Shown: positions 37,990-50,184, counted from the first letter of the stretch. The stretch is 64,000 nt of DNA from Sisyra terminalis (GCA_958496175.1 OY292274.1:53206630-53270629); one strand, 5' to 3'. Notes: a model not told the origin generated them from the sequence alone. Program-made: numbers and translations.

Positions 37990-38148
37990 CAAAACTGAAA
38001 ATTCTGCGTTAAAAGTGTAGTTCAACCGGTTTGGGTTTTCGGTAGAGAGCAAAAAAGCGCAGCCGGGAACCCGAACGAGAATCCAGGCAGTGGACCCAGC
38101 ACGGGCGTCCAAGTGGACGCAAAAGAACCTCAATTTATACATATAAAA
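37990..38148 (+). other. GC-rich fragment with a short open frame
   Basis: A plus-strand frame through GGGAACCCGAACGAGAATCC encodes PGTRTRIQAVDPARASKW and stops at about 38148. Codon use is unlike the surroundings. It is possibly the tail of a dead retroelement frame or an orphan exon; I cannot identify it. Confidence 0.25.
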
Positions 38149-38335
38149 TTATTAGGATAAAGTTACTCATATTAGTTAAAGGATGATCAAAATAAAAGGA
38201 TAAAACAAATATATTTAAATAGTTTAATAATAAAAAATAATAATGTTTATGGTGAATTCATCGCATAAATAAAAAAGTAGCGTTGTGTTTTCGACGCTAC
38301 AGTTTTAATTTTTATAGAGAATTCAAAGTTCTTAA

Positions 38336-38500
38336 ATTGTTATTTACCGTCGCTTTATAACTATTAAGTTTATAGCGACTCTAGGGTTAATACAAATCCT
38401 TAATCAAGAAATATTGAAAATTTAGTCGATATAAGGATCAAACCCAACACCTACCAGTTTTGGAGTGAACACCTAGACCACTCGGCCACCAGTAGTCGGT
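38336..38500 (-). mobile_element. tRNA-derived SINE, copy 1
   Basis: On the minus strand the A box is TGGCCGAGTGG (38478-38488) and the B box GGGTTTGATCC (38435-38445). They are followed by the family body with ATTAACCCTAGAGTCGC. Such SINEs are transcribed by RNA polymerase III and moved by a partner LINE. Confidence 0.82.
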
Positions 38501-38844
38501 AAAAATATTTTATGATTTTATGATTTTTAATTATCGTAAGTACCCCTAAAGGAATTTTATTTATGTATTGGTTAATAAGAAGCAAAAATATTCCTTTTTT
38601 ATCGATAATTATATGATCATAACTTGATTAAATCAAAATGAGATAACTTATAGGCTGTTTAGCAGAGCTGAAAAGCCGAGGTTGAAATCTGAAATTACGA
38701 AGTTGGAAGATTTTGGAGTAAACGGTCCCAAAAGTTTATTTTTAGCGGAATTAGAGCTTTCGACATTTATCCTGGCTTTGGCTCCAAATAATTTTAAGTT
38801 GAATGCATTAAAATGTATTGTATTATTGAATGCAAGACATTCCT

Positions 38845-39240
38845 CATCCAGTTGGTGATATTCAGTAAAATAACATTTACTTGGGTGCCAGGGAATTCTG
38901 GCTTAAAGGTAACGAAGAGGTAAACGGGCTTGTAAGGGCAGGCTAAAGTGTGCCATTTATGAGTCCAGAATTGGCTATAGGAGTGCCAATTTCCACAACA
39001 TTAAATCCGAATGGACTCAAAATGAGTAAATAAAATCCTGGAATAACAATTCAGATGGTAAATACTCAAAAATTATGACAGAAAAACCTCTAAAAAAACA
39101 TAATTAAAGACTTCTGAACCTAGAGAGAAAGGATATCAAAATGCTAATGGATCTACTAACGGAACACTACAATTTAAGAAAGCGTTTTTCAATGATAGGG
39201 AAAATAACAGAGAACAAAAATTGTAAACACGTACGTATAA
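38845..39240 (+). pseudogene. LINE ORF2 remnant: RNase H and C-terminal part
   Basis: The translation ITFTWVPGNSGLKGNEEVNG matches the RNase H motif WVPGHSG-x-x-GNE of I/R1/Jockey-type non-LTR elements. Further on, PELAIGVPIS and, after frame changes, DLLTEHYNLRKRFSMIGKI match the typical LLTGH region after RNase H. Several stops and frameshifts make it non-functional. Confidence 0.8.
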
Positions 39241-39355
39241 ATAAAAACCAAATATAATTGTCTCAAATTTAAACTAACCAATTATTGTCATTGGTTTCAA
39301 CTGTCTTTTTAATTACCAATTTTTAGTATGTCAGTGTGTCAATGTTGTGTTAGTT

Positions 39356-39700
39356 CAGGGGTGTCAGAGGAGAAAACGGGAATGATAATGAACAATGTGA
39401 TTTTTAATATTATTCCGAAGAATATATAAAAAACTAAAACTTTCAAACTATGACGAAATTGAGCTTGTATTTTATAAACTTTTGCTACCTGTTACCTGCT
39501 AAAGTAACCATCATCCAAACTCTATAGTCACTGATCGTTAATTGTGTTGGGAATATGCATAGAAAAACTTTCAGTTTTCATAAATAGTAGTGACTTGTGA
39601 TGAAAAAAATGCGCTCCTAAGTTATAACAATTTAGATCAAAGCTGGAAGCTAAACTAATCTAGACCAGCCATCCCGCTCTGGTTTTCTCAGCTATAAAAT
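39356..39700. mobile_element. Unclassified element with CAGGGGTGTC start
   Basis: CAGGGGTGTCAGAGG resembles a hAT-type end. Part of the body (39478-39585) is shared with 27545-27650. The right end could not be set. Confidence 0.35.
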
Positions 39701-39949
39701 ATATCAAAATCGGTTTATATGGTAAAAAATAACCGTGGACATAGCATATAAAATATAAGATGAATTTAAAACATCCCATTTTTGAAGTCACCGATAAATG
39801 TTACAAGGCCTAAAAAGGCAATTTTAGTTATAACATTGAATAATTTGCTTTATTTATCATGTCACTAACACTATAAGCTTCTAAAAACGACTCAATGAAA
39901 TGTTTAGATATCTGTGGAACGTGAATTTGTTATAGCTTCATGTATGGAC

Positions 39950-40170
39950 ATATGTATAAGGGTAGCTTTGAGTAAGGGTGGTTGTTGCAGTCTCCAGCGA
40001 CCACTTGAGCTTGCTGCGTCATCAACCAACGAGACACTACACTCAAAACAATTGTTGATTTAATCGATTTGTCACGTTGTTTTCGTTAATAGTAAGTACT
40101 AGAAACCAGAGGATGGATATAGTTGCCTGATGACACCGCTTCTCCAATAATCTTTGGATAACAAACTACC
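39950..40170. promoter_or_regulatory. Candidate regulatory block
   Basis: A unique, GC-richer island containing CCACTTGAGC (NK-2-like core) and GCTGCGTCATC. It has no coding frame. Confidence 0.28.
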
Positions 40171-40599
40171 TCTCTCTGTAACATTAATTAACCAATTGGA
40201 AGATAACAAGCTTTTATCAACTTGAATCAAGTGCCTGAAAAAATTGACAGAAAATTAAATTAAAAACGGGAATAAAATAAACAGATTTTTACTACCCTAC
40301 GGTAATGTAAGAAAATAAAACTACGCAATATTCGTGTTTAAACTACGTATCTTAAATTTTCCAAATGCAGCACTGAAATAAAATTAAAGTATAAGAAAGG
40401 AAAGAAATTGTAAAAACTGTTATTATTTCAATAAAAAAAGATGAAAAATAATTAAAATTAATTCTATGAATAAACGATTTTTATTGTTTCCTAAAAATAA
40501 TATCAATATATGACTAATTAATATCGATAATGGATTATAGATTAATTATTATCATTCCTTTTACTATGAAATTAAACTCATTAAGTACAGACCGTCTCA

Positions 40600-40971
40600 A
40601 CAATTAATGGGTAAAAAACCTGTAGAGATTTTTTTCAAGTCAATTCTTACCATTTAAACTATAAAAATTCCTGATAATAGTTTTACATGATATCAAATTA
40701 AAGTATATTTAAAAGATTTTTGAATCTAGAAGAAAAATAGGCAAAGATCAGTTATCAAAGAATTACATATAAAGCATTAGTAATTGATAATGGGTAAAAA
40801 AGCTCTATAGAGATTTTTTTCGTGTTCATTCTAACCATTTTAACCATAAAAAGTCCTGATAAAATTTTTACAGTATATCAAAATAAGGTGAATTTAAAAG
40901 TCTTCTGAATCTAAAAGAATAATAGGCAAAGATCAGTTATCAAAGAATTATAAAGCATTAATAATTGATAT
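40600..40971. repeat. Two-unit tandem duplication, ~185 bp
   Basis: Units at 40600-40789 and 40790-40971 both run from AATGGGTAAAAAA through GCAAAGATCAGTTATCAAAG to a TAATTGATA end. They have diverged by scattered substitutions and small gaps. Confidence 0.8.
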
Positions 40972-41026
40972 GATTAGCTTTGGATATTTTGGCTACGTTT
41001 TCGTTGTATTTTGTTATAGTTTAGAG

Positions 41027-41674
41027 CAGGAGTGGGCAATTGGTCGATCGAGAACAGTTCAACAATTGAAAAATCCCAATAATCTTAAACCAATTTTTGC
41101 ATTTATTTCATTTCCTTTTGTATTTATTCAAATATAGCTCATTACTTTTCATTTGAAATCATCGGCCTTAAAGTTAAAAATGTAACAATATACAATAGAA
41201 TATAGTTCTGAAAGCATATGCAATTGAAAATTATTTTTAGAATTTATAAGTAGAAGATATCCTGTATTAAGATCGATAGTAGTGGTGATATTTGCACTTT
41301 TGGTCCCACTGATGTGGGCGAGGTCCCACTATGTGAAATAGCGTTTTTGCAATTGAATGAAAACATCAAATCGCAATTTAGGAGTTCCCTGACTTAGGAC
41401 CACTTAAGTGGTGTCTATTCGATTTTACATCAGTGGTTACAAACTTTAAGAGGCTTATTGATGATATGAAATATCCCGTATCTAATCAAATATTAATCCA
41501 AATCATTAATCAATATTTAAGTATTTAGGTACATTGCAGAAAATAGTTAACACAATATAGGTATTATTGTACAAAAAGATCTCATTTTTTTTCAATGTAA
41601 CTCATTTTTCAAAGATGCTCGCGAATAAATAAGAAAAATGATTGTCGATCATAGTAGTATCAAGTTTACCCCTG
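41027..41674. mobile_element. hAT-like non-autonomous element, 648 bp
   Basis: Ends CAGGAGTGGGCAA and TTTACCCCTG are imperfect inverted repeats. A perfect 8-bp direct repeat, GTTTAGAG, flanks the element (41019-41026 and 41675-41682). It is non-coding and includes a GGTCCCACT repeat inside. Confidence 0.82.
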
Positions 41675-41679
41675 GTTTA

Positions 41680-43715
41680 GAGTAATTGGCGTACGCATAC
41701 AAGTTGCAAACTTACCGTTTTGGAAAAAAAAAATGATAAGATTTTTCAAAGAGAATCAAAAAATATAACGCAAAAATGTTTGAGTTTTCATTAAAAAAAA
41801 TAAAAAAGATACCAAAAATGTTTCATAATTTGTTGAAAACTAACAAGGAAAAAATCAAAAAATGTTCATTAATCATATTTCCTCATCAATTTAAACAAAT
41901 TGGAGTTTGAATTTGATGTACTTAAAAATACCTCATACTACCAGAATTGTAGCAGCAACCGAAACCAGCATTTTAGTGACCTGCTTCTAGAATCTTCAGA
42001 ACCAAAAAAAAAAATTTTTGAGAATAGAAAAGAGGTAAGCTCAAACAAAAAATTTGATGTACGCCTCTGTCTACAGTTAATCTTGGGGTTAATAAATCAT
42101 TTTTCGGTACAAAATCTGTAAAAAGAAAAAAAAAAAAAATTAATATTAAAAAATTATTTATTTGTGTCTAGTTATTATAAAAATAACAATTGTGATAGTA
42201 ACTTACATATTTCGTAATAATAAAGATTTAATTATCATTAGAATTTCCCTTTATTCAAAGTAATACATATAAGATGTACAATGTATTAGATATTATATAT
42301 TTTCTTTATTTTTAGGACCATTAGTTGTTTTATAAAAATACAATGATTGAAATATTAATTACTAATTTAGTGCAAAATAAAAACAAATCCTTTGTTTTCA
42401 TTAACGTTAAAAGTTTATTCGTGAAATAAGTAATGGGTTAAAATGAATATTTACGATTAACTTAATATCGGAATTCAAAAATTAAATTTTATACATTTTT
42501 TTTCCTGAAAGGAGACTAGGTATAAACAAAAATACTATTAACCAAAATTCGCTGGTATATGAGTCCCCTTTCTATGACTCCTAAAACTTTTTTTCCACTT
42601 TTAATATATTTGTTATCTAAAATATTTACAAACTAAAACAAAAATTTCAATAATAGATTACTACTTTTACTAAATAAAGATTAAAATACCTAATTATCAA
42701 TAAATAATGGTGGCAATATAAGATGCTATTGTTATCTCCGTTCTCCCTTTTAAGGTATTACATTGTGAATATAATTTTGTTTAAATGGAATTTTATTGAT
42801 TAAATCAAGTTTAAAACAATATTTCTATCGAATTCGTGAAGTTAAAAATAATTTTCCAATAGCTTGAAATTTAAAAAAAAATATAGATTATTATTTTGTG
42901 AATAAAGCTCTGGCGTTGTTCAATCATCAAACAAGTTTGTGTAAAATTAAAATTAGTTTATTAACTATGAAATGAATTATTTGCTTAAAGTATTCCTGAT
43001 ATATTAACATTAATTTCTTAGGAACGTTAAATATTTTATTTTGTTCTTAAAATGTTAGAGTTTAAAGTTTTGGAGGTGTAATTAGGCAAGTTGATGGTGT
43101 CATGCTCATATTTAATTTTTGTTAGAACTTAAATAGTAAGAATTAAAAACATTTGTGTTAAGCTGACTGTAAAATTATTTCAATATATGTAAAATAAAAA
43201 AAAACACTGAGTATAGTGACCATTTTTGTTGTTATAAAAATAACCATTTTACAGAGGTCAATATCTTATATAAGACTATTTGTAGGACCTAGAGAGAATA
43301 GCGATTGCTTTGAGCTAATGGTCAACATAAAAAGGTTAATCGCATTATTTTAGTAAACATATCAGTCTATTATTGCTTTAAATAAATTAAGTATTTTATA
43401 AAAGTGGTGATATTTGTATTAAATGTCAATGTACTAATATTAAATCTAAAAATAACATTTAATACAGTTTGCTGTCTTTTATGGTGTTATTTATATATTT
43501 TTCTTTTATTTTTATGTATATTTACAAATAAAAAGGCCCTGAACCTGTTACATTTAGTTGCGGTGGTTTTATTGTAATAATAATAAGTTATTATCAAGCA
43601 TTATTATTTAATATTTAATATATCTATATTTGTATTGTACGTTGATATGTCATGCAGGCAAATAAATACGTGAGCAAATAGTTAGTTAAGTACATTGTAT
43701 AATATTGAATGGTAA
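41680..43715. other. AT-rich gene-free stretch
   Basis: Short frames such as 41900-42121 are Lys/Asn-rich products of composition. No gene is called. Confidence 0.45.
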
Positions 43716-43719
43716 ATAT

Positions 43720-43890
43720 TGGGAGATGCGCGAGTGTGTTTGGCCATAAACAATCAGATTATGGCTAAAGTGTGTTTGATTTAGTCCGTAAAGGATGTAC
43801 GACACAATCGCAAAATGAGCAAAGTCAAGAAGTAAAACGAAACTTGGAACATTTGTATGTAGGTATATACGTATATACGAGTAGTGTGTC
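43720..43890. promoter_or_regulatory. Candidate regulatory block with GCCATAA/TTATGGC
   Basis: An inverted pair, GCCATAA (43743-43749) and TTATGGC (43759-43765), spans ACAATCAGA. CCATAA is a Caudal/AbdB-type core. The block is GC-richer than its flanks. Confidence 0.35.
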
Positions 43891-44306
43891 GACTTATTAG
43901 ATACTTTACTTAATCGTCACCGCAAATAAAATGCTTTTTAATTCTACAAAAAAAAAACGGAACAATTTTGGGAAAAATCACTATAATTTCATTAAGATTT
44001 GTAAATCGAATCACACCTAGCGTTTTTGATGAAATAATGGAAAAACCAATATGGCACTTTTTTTGAACGATGATTTTTTTTTTCTTTGGTATAGTGAAAA
44101 TAAATTCAAACTTTTGTCGATTTACAATGAAAATAGAACGGTATATTAATTTTGCAACAATATAGGACTCTCATTTGAAGGTAGATTTTATTTTGTAGAA
44201 TAAATTGGTGATAATTCAATTATTTTCACAAGTTTTAGTTATACTTATTATCATAATATGCTTAATTTCAATATGTGATCGTAAATTTGGATATCGAATA
44301 AAACAA

Positions 44307-44427
44307 GGGTGACAAACTCACAACCCGCGGGCCGCATGCGGCCCAGTCAATATATCCGACGCAAAGTAAAAACAACATAGAAATTTGTATTAATAACGCC
44401 CACGTTGGGTCAATTTTGAAAGTAGTA
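44307..44427. mobile_element. End fragment of the 45137 hAT-like element, inverted
   Basis: This is the reverse complement of 45345-45466, including TGACAAACTCACAACCC and GCGGGCCGCATGCGG. Only one end is present. Confidence 0.7.
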
Positions 44428-44503
44428 TTTTTTTTGTTTTAATTAAAGTCGCATCAACTTCTATAGGACATAGTGTAAAACTATGCCCACTACAATATAT
44501 CTA

Positions 44504-44720
44504 TTATTATAAAGAGGAAAGATTTGATTGTTTGTTTGCTTTGAATAGGCTCCAAAACTACTTGACCGATTTGAAAAATTATTTCACTGTTGGGAAGCTA
44601 CACTATTTCCGGTGAACATAGGCTATATTAAATTTTCAAAAAAGTTAGGGATTCATACTAAAACTCCAATAATATAACCCAAGGACTGAAAAAATAACCA
44701 AAAAACATTCTTACATCGCG
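44504..44720. mobile_element. Helitron-like dispersed repeat body
   Basis: AAAGAGGAAAGATTTGATTG, GAATAGGCTCCAAAACTACT and GGAAGCTACACTATTTCC are the familiar order of a repeat found in many arthropod genomes, usually ending in a GC-rich tail and CTAGT. The tail is missing here. The class rests on memory of the family. Confidence 0.45.
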
Positions 44721-45136
44721 TGCGCTGCGAAAACTATTGGTTATAGAACAAAATAATGTAGTACGATTTTGCAGAACATATCATTATCTACAAAAAATAA
44801 ATCGACAGCATATGTCTAACTATTATAGTTATGTCACAATAAGTGTTTTTTCATTTTAAAAAATATATAAATGTCACCGCTATAAAAACCCTTTTATTTA
44901 TACTTTGGGACTAATCCTTATCAAAATAAATGACTTCATATTTAAGTTTGCTTCAATACCATTATATAACGTTTTGAGTTATTCAATTTGAACATTTCAT
45001 TCGAAAGATATCATAAGTTTAAAAATGTAAGTTATTTGTATAATTGTATAACATATATTTGTATAACATATTTTCATAATTGAAAATATGCAATCATGCA
45101 ATCAATAAAAAGAGTAATTTTCCTATAATTTTATTC

Positions 45137-45466
45137 CAGGGGTGTCAAACTCAAAAGCTAGATTGGGCCAAATAAACAATGCTTTACTTTAGGTGGGCCG
45201 CAAAAAATAATCAATGTTCATGGAAACAAATATATTTATTTTGAATAATCAACTGCAATGAAGATATATAGATAAATATAAAGTTAAATTATTGTTTACG
45301 TCCTGCTACTATCTTTCCTATTTCGTGAGAAATTTCAGTGACCAAGACTACTTTCAAAATTGACCCAACATGGACGTTATTAGTACACATTTCTATGTTA
45401 TTTTTACTTTGCGTCAGATATATTGACTGGGCATGCGGCCCGTGGGTTGTGAGTTTGTCATACACG
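45137..45466. mobile_element. hAT-like MITE, 330 bp
   Basis: The left end CAGGGGTGTCAAACTCA pairs with the right end TGAGTTTGTCATACACG; the final bases are eroded. GGGCCAAATAAAC and GCGGCCCGT lie inside the ends. No clear target duplication remains. An open frame inside is not a gene. Confidence 0.65.
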
Positions 45467-46168
45467 TTAGCCATTAGCCATGAAAGAGGAAAAGGGGGCT
45501 TTTTTAAAAGTAAAACTTTATATAGTACCTACAGTATCGCTGCCTTTCTTTAAAAAAATGCAGGATATTCTAAGAGATGTTTCTTAATAAATGATTTTTA
45601 TCCACTGGTTGAGTGGGTTTATAGCCCAAATTAAGTTTTTTTTCTTCTTTTCGGTGAGGACATTTCGGTGAGAATTTCGCCTATTTTAGATACTTACTAC
45701 TAAATCACAATCGTCATAAAAATCCTTAGCAAATTTTATGATAACAGTTATTCAAAAGCAGGCACCTAAGGAAGACAAAATATTCGCAATGATTCAGCCA
45801 GTGATTTTTACACAGTAAAGGACACGAACCAAAGTCTAAATAAATCATAACAAATCAGTCTTGCTAAAACATTACCAATTAAAGTAGTGATTCCCAAAGT
45901 ATAATACACATTCTTCCAAGAGTACGGGAAGAGTTAGAAGTACTAGCTGCACTTTTATTTGATGACTTTAGGTATAGTAAAATATCAAAACAACAGCATC
46001 ACATAAAACTGCATATTTTGGCATTTCTTTTTAACAAAGGGTACTTCACATTACGAGAATTATAGAAAAAATACACAGATCTCTAAAGTTTGGGAATAAC
46101 TATTTCGGAGTTTTGTAGTACCATTAAGGATTTTTAAACTTTAGATTCAAACAGAGAGGTGTTATAAG

Positions 46169-46556
46169 TAGTGCCCGACCGAACTTTTGGTTTCGGTTTC
46201 GGCAAAACAAAAACGAGTTTCGGCTTAGTTTCGGTTTCGGCTGTGGTCAAGTCGGAACTACGACCGAAACCAAATTCATGAGATAAAAATGTTGAGAAAT
46301 GATTGTTTCTCACTTATAAAATTAGATTCTTCATTTATGAAAACTGATAATAATCAGTTACTTAAAATTATTTCTAATATTTTTTTTTCAGTTCATCTAC
46401 CTCGGTATAGGATTTAAAAGTAAAGACTGGCTAATTAAGATAAAAAAAAAATTCTATGAAAAGATTACCTTATATAGTATGGAAGTTTCGGTCGAAACTA
46501 AGACTGATTCCGAAATTCGGTTTCGACCATAGAAACAAGTTCTAGGTGGAACACTA
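46169..46556. mobile_element. hAT-like MITE, 388 bp, GGTTTCGG-rich
   Basis: Flanked by the perfect 8-bp repeat GTTATAAG (46161-46168 and 46557-46564). The ends read TAGTGCCCG and GGAACACTA. The subterminal regions are filled with GGTTTCGG motifs in inverted orientation, a likely transposase-binding pattern. Confidence 0.78.
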
Positions 46557-46564
46557 GTTATAAG

Positions 46565-47989
46565 TTTAGTCCCAGTTTTCTGTGTATCGATCTGTGGCAT
46601 TGTAGCTTCTAAAAGGATGAATCGATTTTGAATAATGGCTTTTGAAAAGTGTCCTTAGCTATGACTTAAAAAAATTTCTTCCATTGTTTCTACGATGAAA
46701 ATCATCAACCTCATTTTCATTACAAAAGGCTACTTAGACATTAATTTTTTTGTTATTTTATAGAAAGTATTAATATTCCTACTCGATTTTACAATTGTAC
46801 CTACGCGACGGTGAAGTTTTTATCTCATAATTCAATAGAGTACTACCATAAAAATTGTAGTTATATTTTGTTACCATATTTTTTTAATATATAATTACAG
46901 GTAAAATACGTATTTTTTATTAATTAGGGAGAATACTACAAGTTAACATAGGTCGATGCAAAAATTATCAATAAATATTAGATTCTCAAAAATTTTATAC
47001 ATCAGAAAACATATCGTAGAACCCATTTTTTGCATATCTAATAAAGAAATATTTCACTATAAGAAAAAAAATTAATAATATTACAAAATAATGTTAACCA
47101 AATAAAACAAAAAAATCCAGTCATTTTTAATAATTGTTAAAAATTCCTTTATGTAAAATTCAACTCCAAAAACTTGTTAGAATATATCTATATACTTCTG
47201 TAAATTATTTCTTAAAAATTTGTAGTTAAAAAAAAGGTTTTGTATTTATATATTCAGAATCGATTTCTCGTTTAAAAGATCTATAGAAAAACTGTCCTCA
47301 TGGCAGGATAATTCGTATAAAACATTGAACGTTAAAAGCGCAATAGAAATTAATTTCAAAGTTTAAAATTAAAGAGAACACTTGCAACTTCAGTTTGGCA
47401 AGATTATATAAAAGGGGAACTAAAATTTTTCAAGTTCGATCACACCAGTATTAAGGATTCAAGTATGAGTCCCTTACTTACATTCTTTGTCTTTTCGTGA
47501 AAATATTATTTTCATTTTCGTATCACAATCTGAGTTAAAAATATTATTAATATATTAAATTATAAGCAGTTAAAATCAAAGTAAATCAATCACAAAATAT
47601 TTTTTTTAGTTGAAAATAGCTTCATTTTTTTTTTTTTTAAATAGCTGGACTGCAAAAAATGTCCTTTAGTAGTCTTTTGGTCTCTACGTAATTATTTTAA
47701 AACGTTAAAAATTTCGAATTTTCAATAACAATTTGAAGCTCGTTGTTATATCTGAGAATTCATTATGTTAATATCAGTATAGTTGCAGGTATGTATTATA
47801 GTTGGACCCGTTTTATCAAACTGTGAAATTAGAGTGTCTAAAATTATTGTTTTATGTGAGATTGCAAAGTGTAAATGAGATAAAACAACTAATAATAAGC
47901 GTGAAAAGTGCAAAAATAAAATAATGTCAAATATTTAAATTGAATAAAAAATGTAACTTCGAGGTAAAATTATCAGTGAGTTTAAAAGG
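46565..47989. other. AT-rich stretch, probably including the 3' UTR of the next gene
   Basis: This lies downstream of the minus-strand stop codon at 47990. No other frame is convincing. Confidence 0.4.
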
Positions 47990-48191
47990 TCAAAGATCGG
48001 TAACAGGACCCGATAACGTGACGCCGTGGATTGGAGATATATTTCCAAAGACACTATCATCTTTTCTTTCATCCGCTGACAAGAAAAGTGACCCTTCTAA
48101 AGAAGTATTTAATCCCGTAGGACCACCTCCACTGCAGCTCGTATCGCTGGAAGTTTTATGTCTACGTTGCTGCAACATCTCCCGTTCATAT
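47990..48191 (-). CDS. Coiled-coil protein, terminal exon
   Basis: Last exon of an unnamed split gene. The acceptor is TTTTTAAAG at 48192-48200, and the exon starts with one base completing a split codon. It encodes YEREMLQQRRHKTSSD, then a Ser/Gly-rich tail ending SPIHGVTLSGPVTDL and a TGA stop at 47990-47992. The ATG inside (48176-48178) is internal and not the start. The helix begun in the previous exon continues into its first residues. I do not recognise the protein. Confidence 0.72.
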
Positions 48192-48353
48192 CTTTAAAAA
48201 GTTACCAATTTAATTAAAAAAATATAACAAAAATCTAACAAAGAATAAAAGTAAACAGCAATATTGAAACAGTCAATTCTCATCCTTGAGACAAGTATAA
48301 AATAACATTATGTAAACAATAAACAATTTTTCTTCTACTCTTAATACACTTAC

Positions 48354-48515
48354 TTGAAGTTTTTTGCCTCGGCTGCTTTCCTTCCAGCAACCGCTTCCTG
48401 AAGATCGCGTCTTAGTTGAAGTGTCTCCTGTTCCATTTCAAGCACCTGATCCGCACCGGGTTGATGGCTATGAACACCCATTTCTGTCTCGTTTGTTCCA
48501 CCAACCCCCAATGTT
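48354..48515 (-). CDS. Coiled-coil protein, penultimate exon
   Basis: The acceptor TTCATTAAAG and donor CAA|GTAAGT frame a 162-nt exon whose phases (one base in, two out) match both neighbours. It encodes TLGVGGTNETEMGVHSHQ, then MEQETLQLRRDLQEAVAGR, a charged amphipathic stretch typical of a coiled coil. Composition is GC-richer than the introns. The intron to the last exon is 162 nt. Confidence 0.75.
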
Positions 48516-48939
48516 CTTTAATGAAAGAGTTTTATTACAAATTAAACTGTCTTAATCAATCACATTATTATCCATTCCATTAGTCTTAATCATTTTAAAA
48601 CGTAAACAATATCACAAAATAACGACAAATAACAAATTAAGTAAATATTTCCTTAAATATTCCTACTCAATTAGACCCACAGTTGATGATATCCAAACAA
48701 AAAAGTAGAACAATGATTATAATTATACAATTACCGCAACATTTTTCTACTTCAGTAGTAAAAAACATAAATATAAATAAGGGAATGTGGTAACATTAAA
48801 TGCACTTTGTTTATGTAGATAGATTTAAATATAAGTAAACTTAAAAAGCACTAAAAAGGCTAAAAGTTCGAAAAAAAGAGGGAAAACTTAAAATGAGATA
48901 TAACTATTTTGCATTTCATACAACTCGTTATACGAGAAA

Positions 48940-49035
48940 TCTACAGAATGAGCCAAATTTGGCTGCATCGGGTTTTGGGGGTGGTCCTCCACAAATGTTG
49001 AATGAGGGTGCAGGAACTTCATCCCCTTGAGTTTA
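48940..49035. other. GC-rich short block inside the intron
   Basis: It lies in the intron between the 48354-48515 and 50769-51080 exons. The minus strand has an ATG-led 44-codon frame containing EDHPQNPMQPNLAHSV; the plus strand is also open. Likely a dead transposable-element fragment, not identified. Confidence 0.25.
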
Positions 49036-49350
49036 TTCTTATTTTTTTTTAAATTAATTCAAATAACTTATTGGGGAATTTTGGCGGTTGAGGATTACAA
49101 ATGTAAGGTTCATAAGATTCTCTGTAAGGTACTCGAAGATCAATATAGATCTGATTTTTTAATTTCTTTTTTAAATTTTAAATAAAATGTGTTCGGAAAG
49201 TACACAAATGAGATTTTTTCGAGTTCCTGTTTACAAATGTAAAGTCCATGACGTGCGTGGCATAGCTAGGAGTACAAAGCTCATTCTTTAAAGTGTTTAC
49301 AAAATTTGTCTTTCTTAAGTTTGTTGGAGCACTTTAGGGATATCATATTC

Positions 49351-49619
49351 CAGGGCTGTCCAAGTGGTGACCCGAGGGCCGTATACGGAGTACATTTTAC
49401 AATGAATAAATTTATGTTCCTAAATTATTATTATTGATAATAAAATTATTTTACTTTGTGAAATTTTAAATCTAATTTGAACTAAAAGTAGGCACTATTT
49501 AGATTGCGTAACTTCACTTAGTAATAAAAATTGACTTTTCATTTATCAACCTTCTTGGCCTCCGAAATGTTTGGCGAAGAAAATAAGGCCTGCAGGCTAT
49601 GATAAGTTGGACAGCGCTG
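49351..49619. mobile_element. hAT-like MITE, 269 bp
   Basis: Ends CAGGGCTGTCCAA and TTGGACAGCGCTG are inverted repeats, flanked by a perfect 8-bp duplication TCATATTC (49343-49350 and 49620-49627). It lies within an intron of the minus-strand gene. Confidence 0.88.
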
Positions 49620-50184
49620 TCATATTCGAAATAAGCAACTCCAAAAATCTGCTTCTATATTTTCGTACTAATTTTACAAAAATATTGAAATAAAGTTCAG
49701 GAAATGAAATCCATACCAACTCTAATGTATATCAGCGAATCTCATGGATCTTATAATCATATTCAGCAACTTTAGAGAGTCCCAAAAAAACTTTGAATTC
49801 ATTTATGAAAAAAGTTTAATAAACTTCAGGCGATGAGTTCATGAACCCAAAGTTTATCAAGGAACTAGATGAATTCAAAATTCGTGATCAGGGACTCCAA
49901 AAAAACCCATTTAAGATCTCAAAAATGCAGTTTTGGGTAGTGCAAACGCAACAACCAGTTTGTATGGGATATGTAAAATTTATACAATTATTCATTGCTT
50001 TTAGTAATGAAATCCAAAAAAAAGAAGGTTTTTTCGATCCGACTTTTTCAAGGTGGAATGCAAGATTGCTTTTGAAATACGAACTTATTTTCAGAAAACT
50101 ATAATTTTCAACAAAAAATAATATTATAATAAAATAAACTATAAGTATCAAATTCATATAATTTTTTAAATAAAAGTCTTAGGC

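Noticed and set aside
38478..38488. True tRNA gene
   Set aside because: A and B boxes are present but no cloverleaf acceptor or anticodon arms fit, and the sequence recurs with a common non-tRNA body: a SINE.
45289..45553. Small genes on both strands
   Set aside because: They lie mostly within the hAT-like MITE at 45137-45466.
47940..48197. Plus-strand 85-residue frame
   Set aside because: Shadow of the minus-strand terminal exon, whose splice phases and coiled-coil continuity are better supported.
48364..48555. Plus-strand 63-residue frame
   Set aside because: Shadow of the minus-strand exon 48354-48515; its start codon is not ATG.
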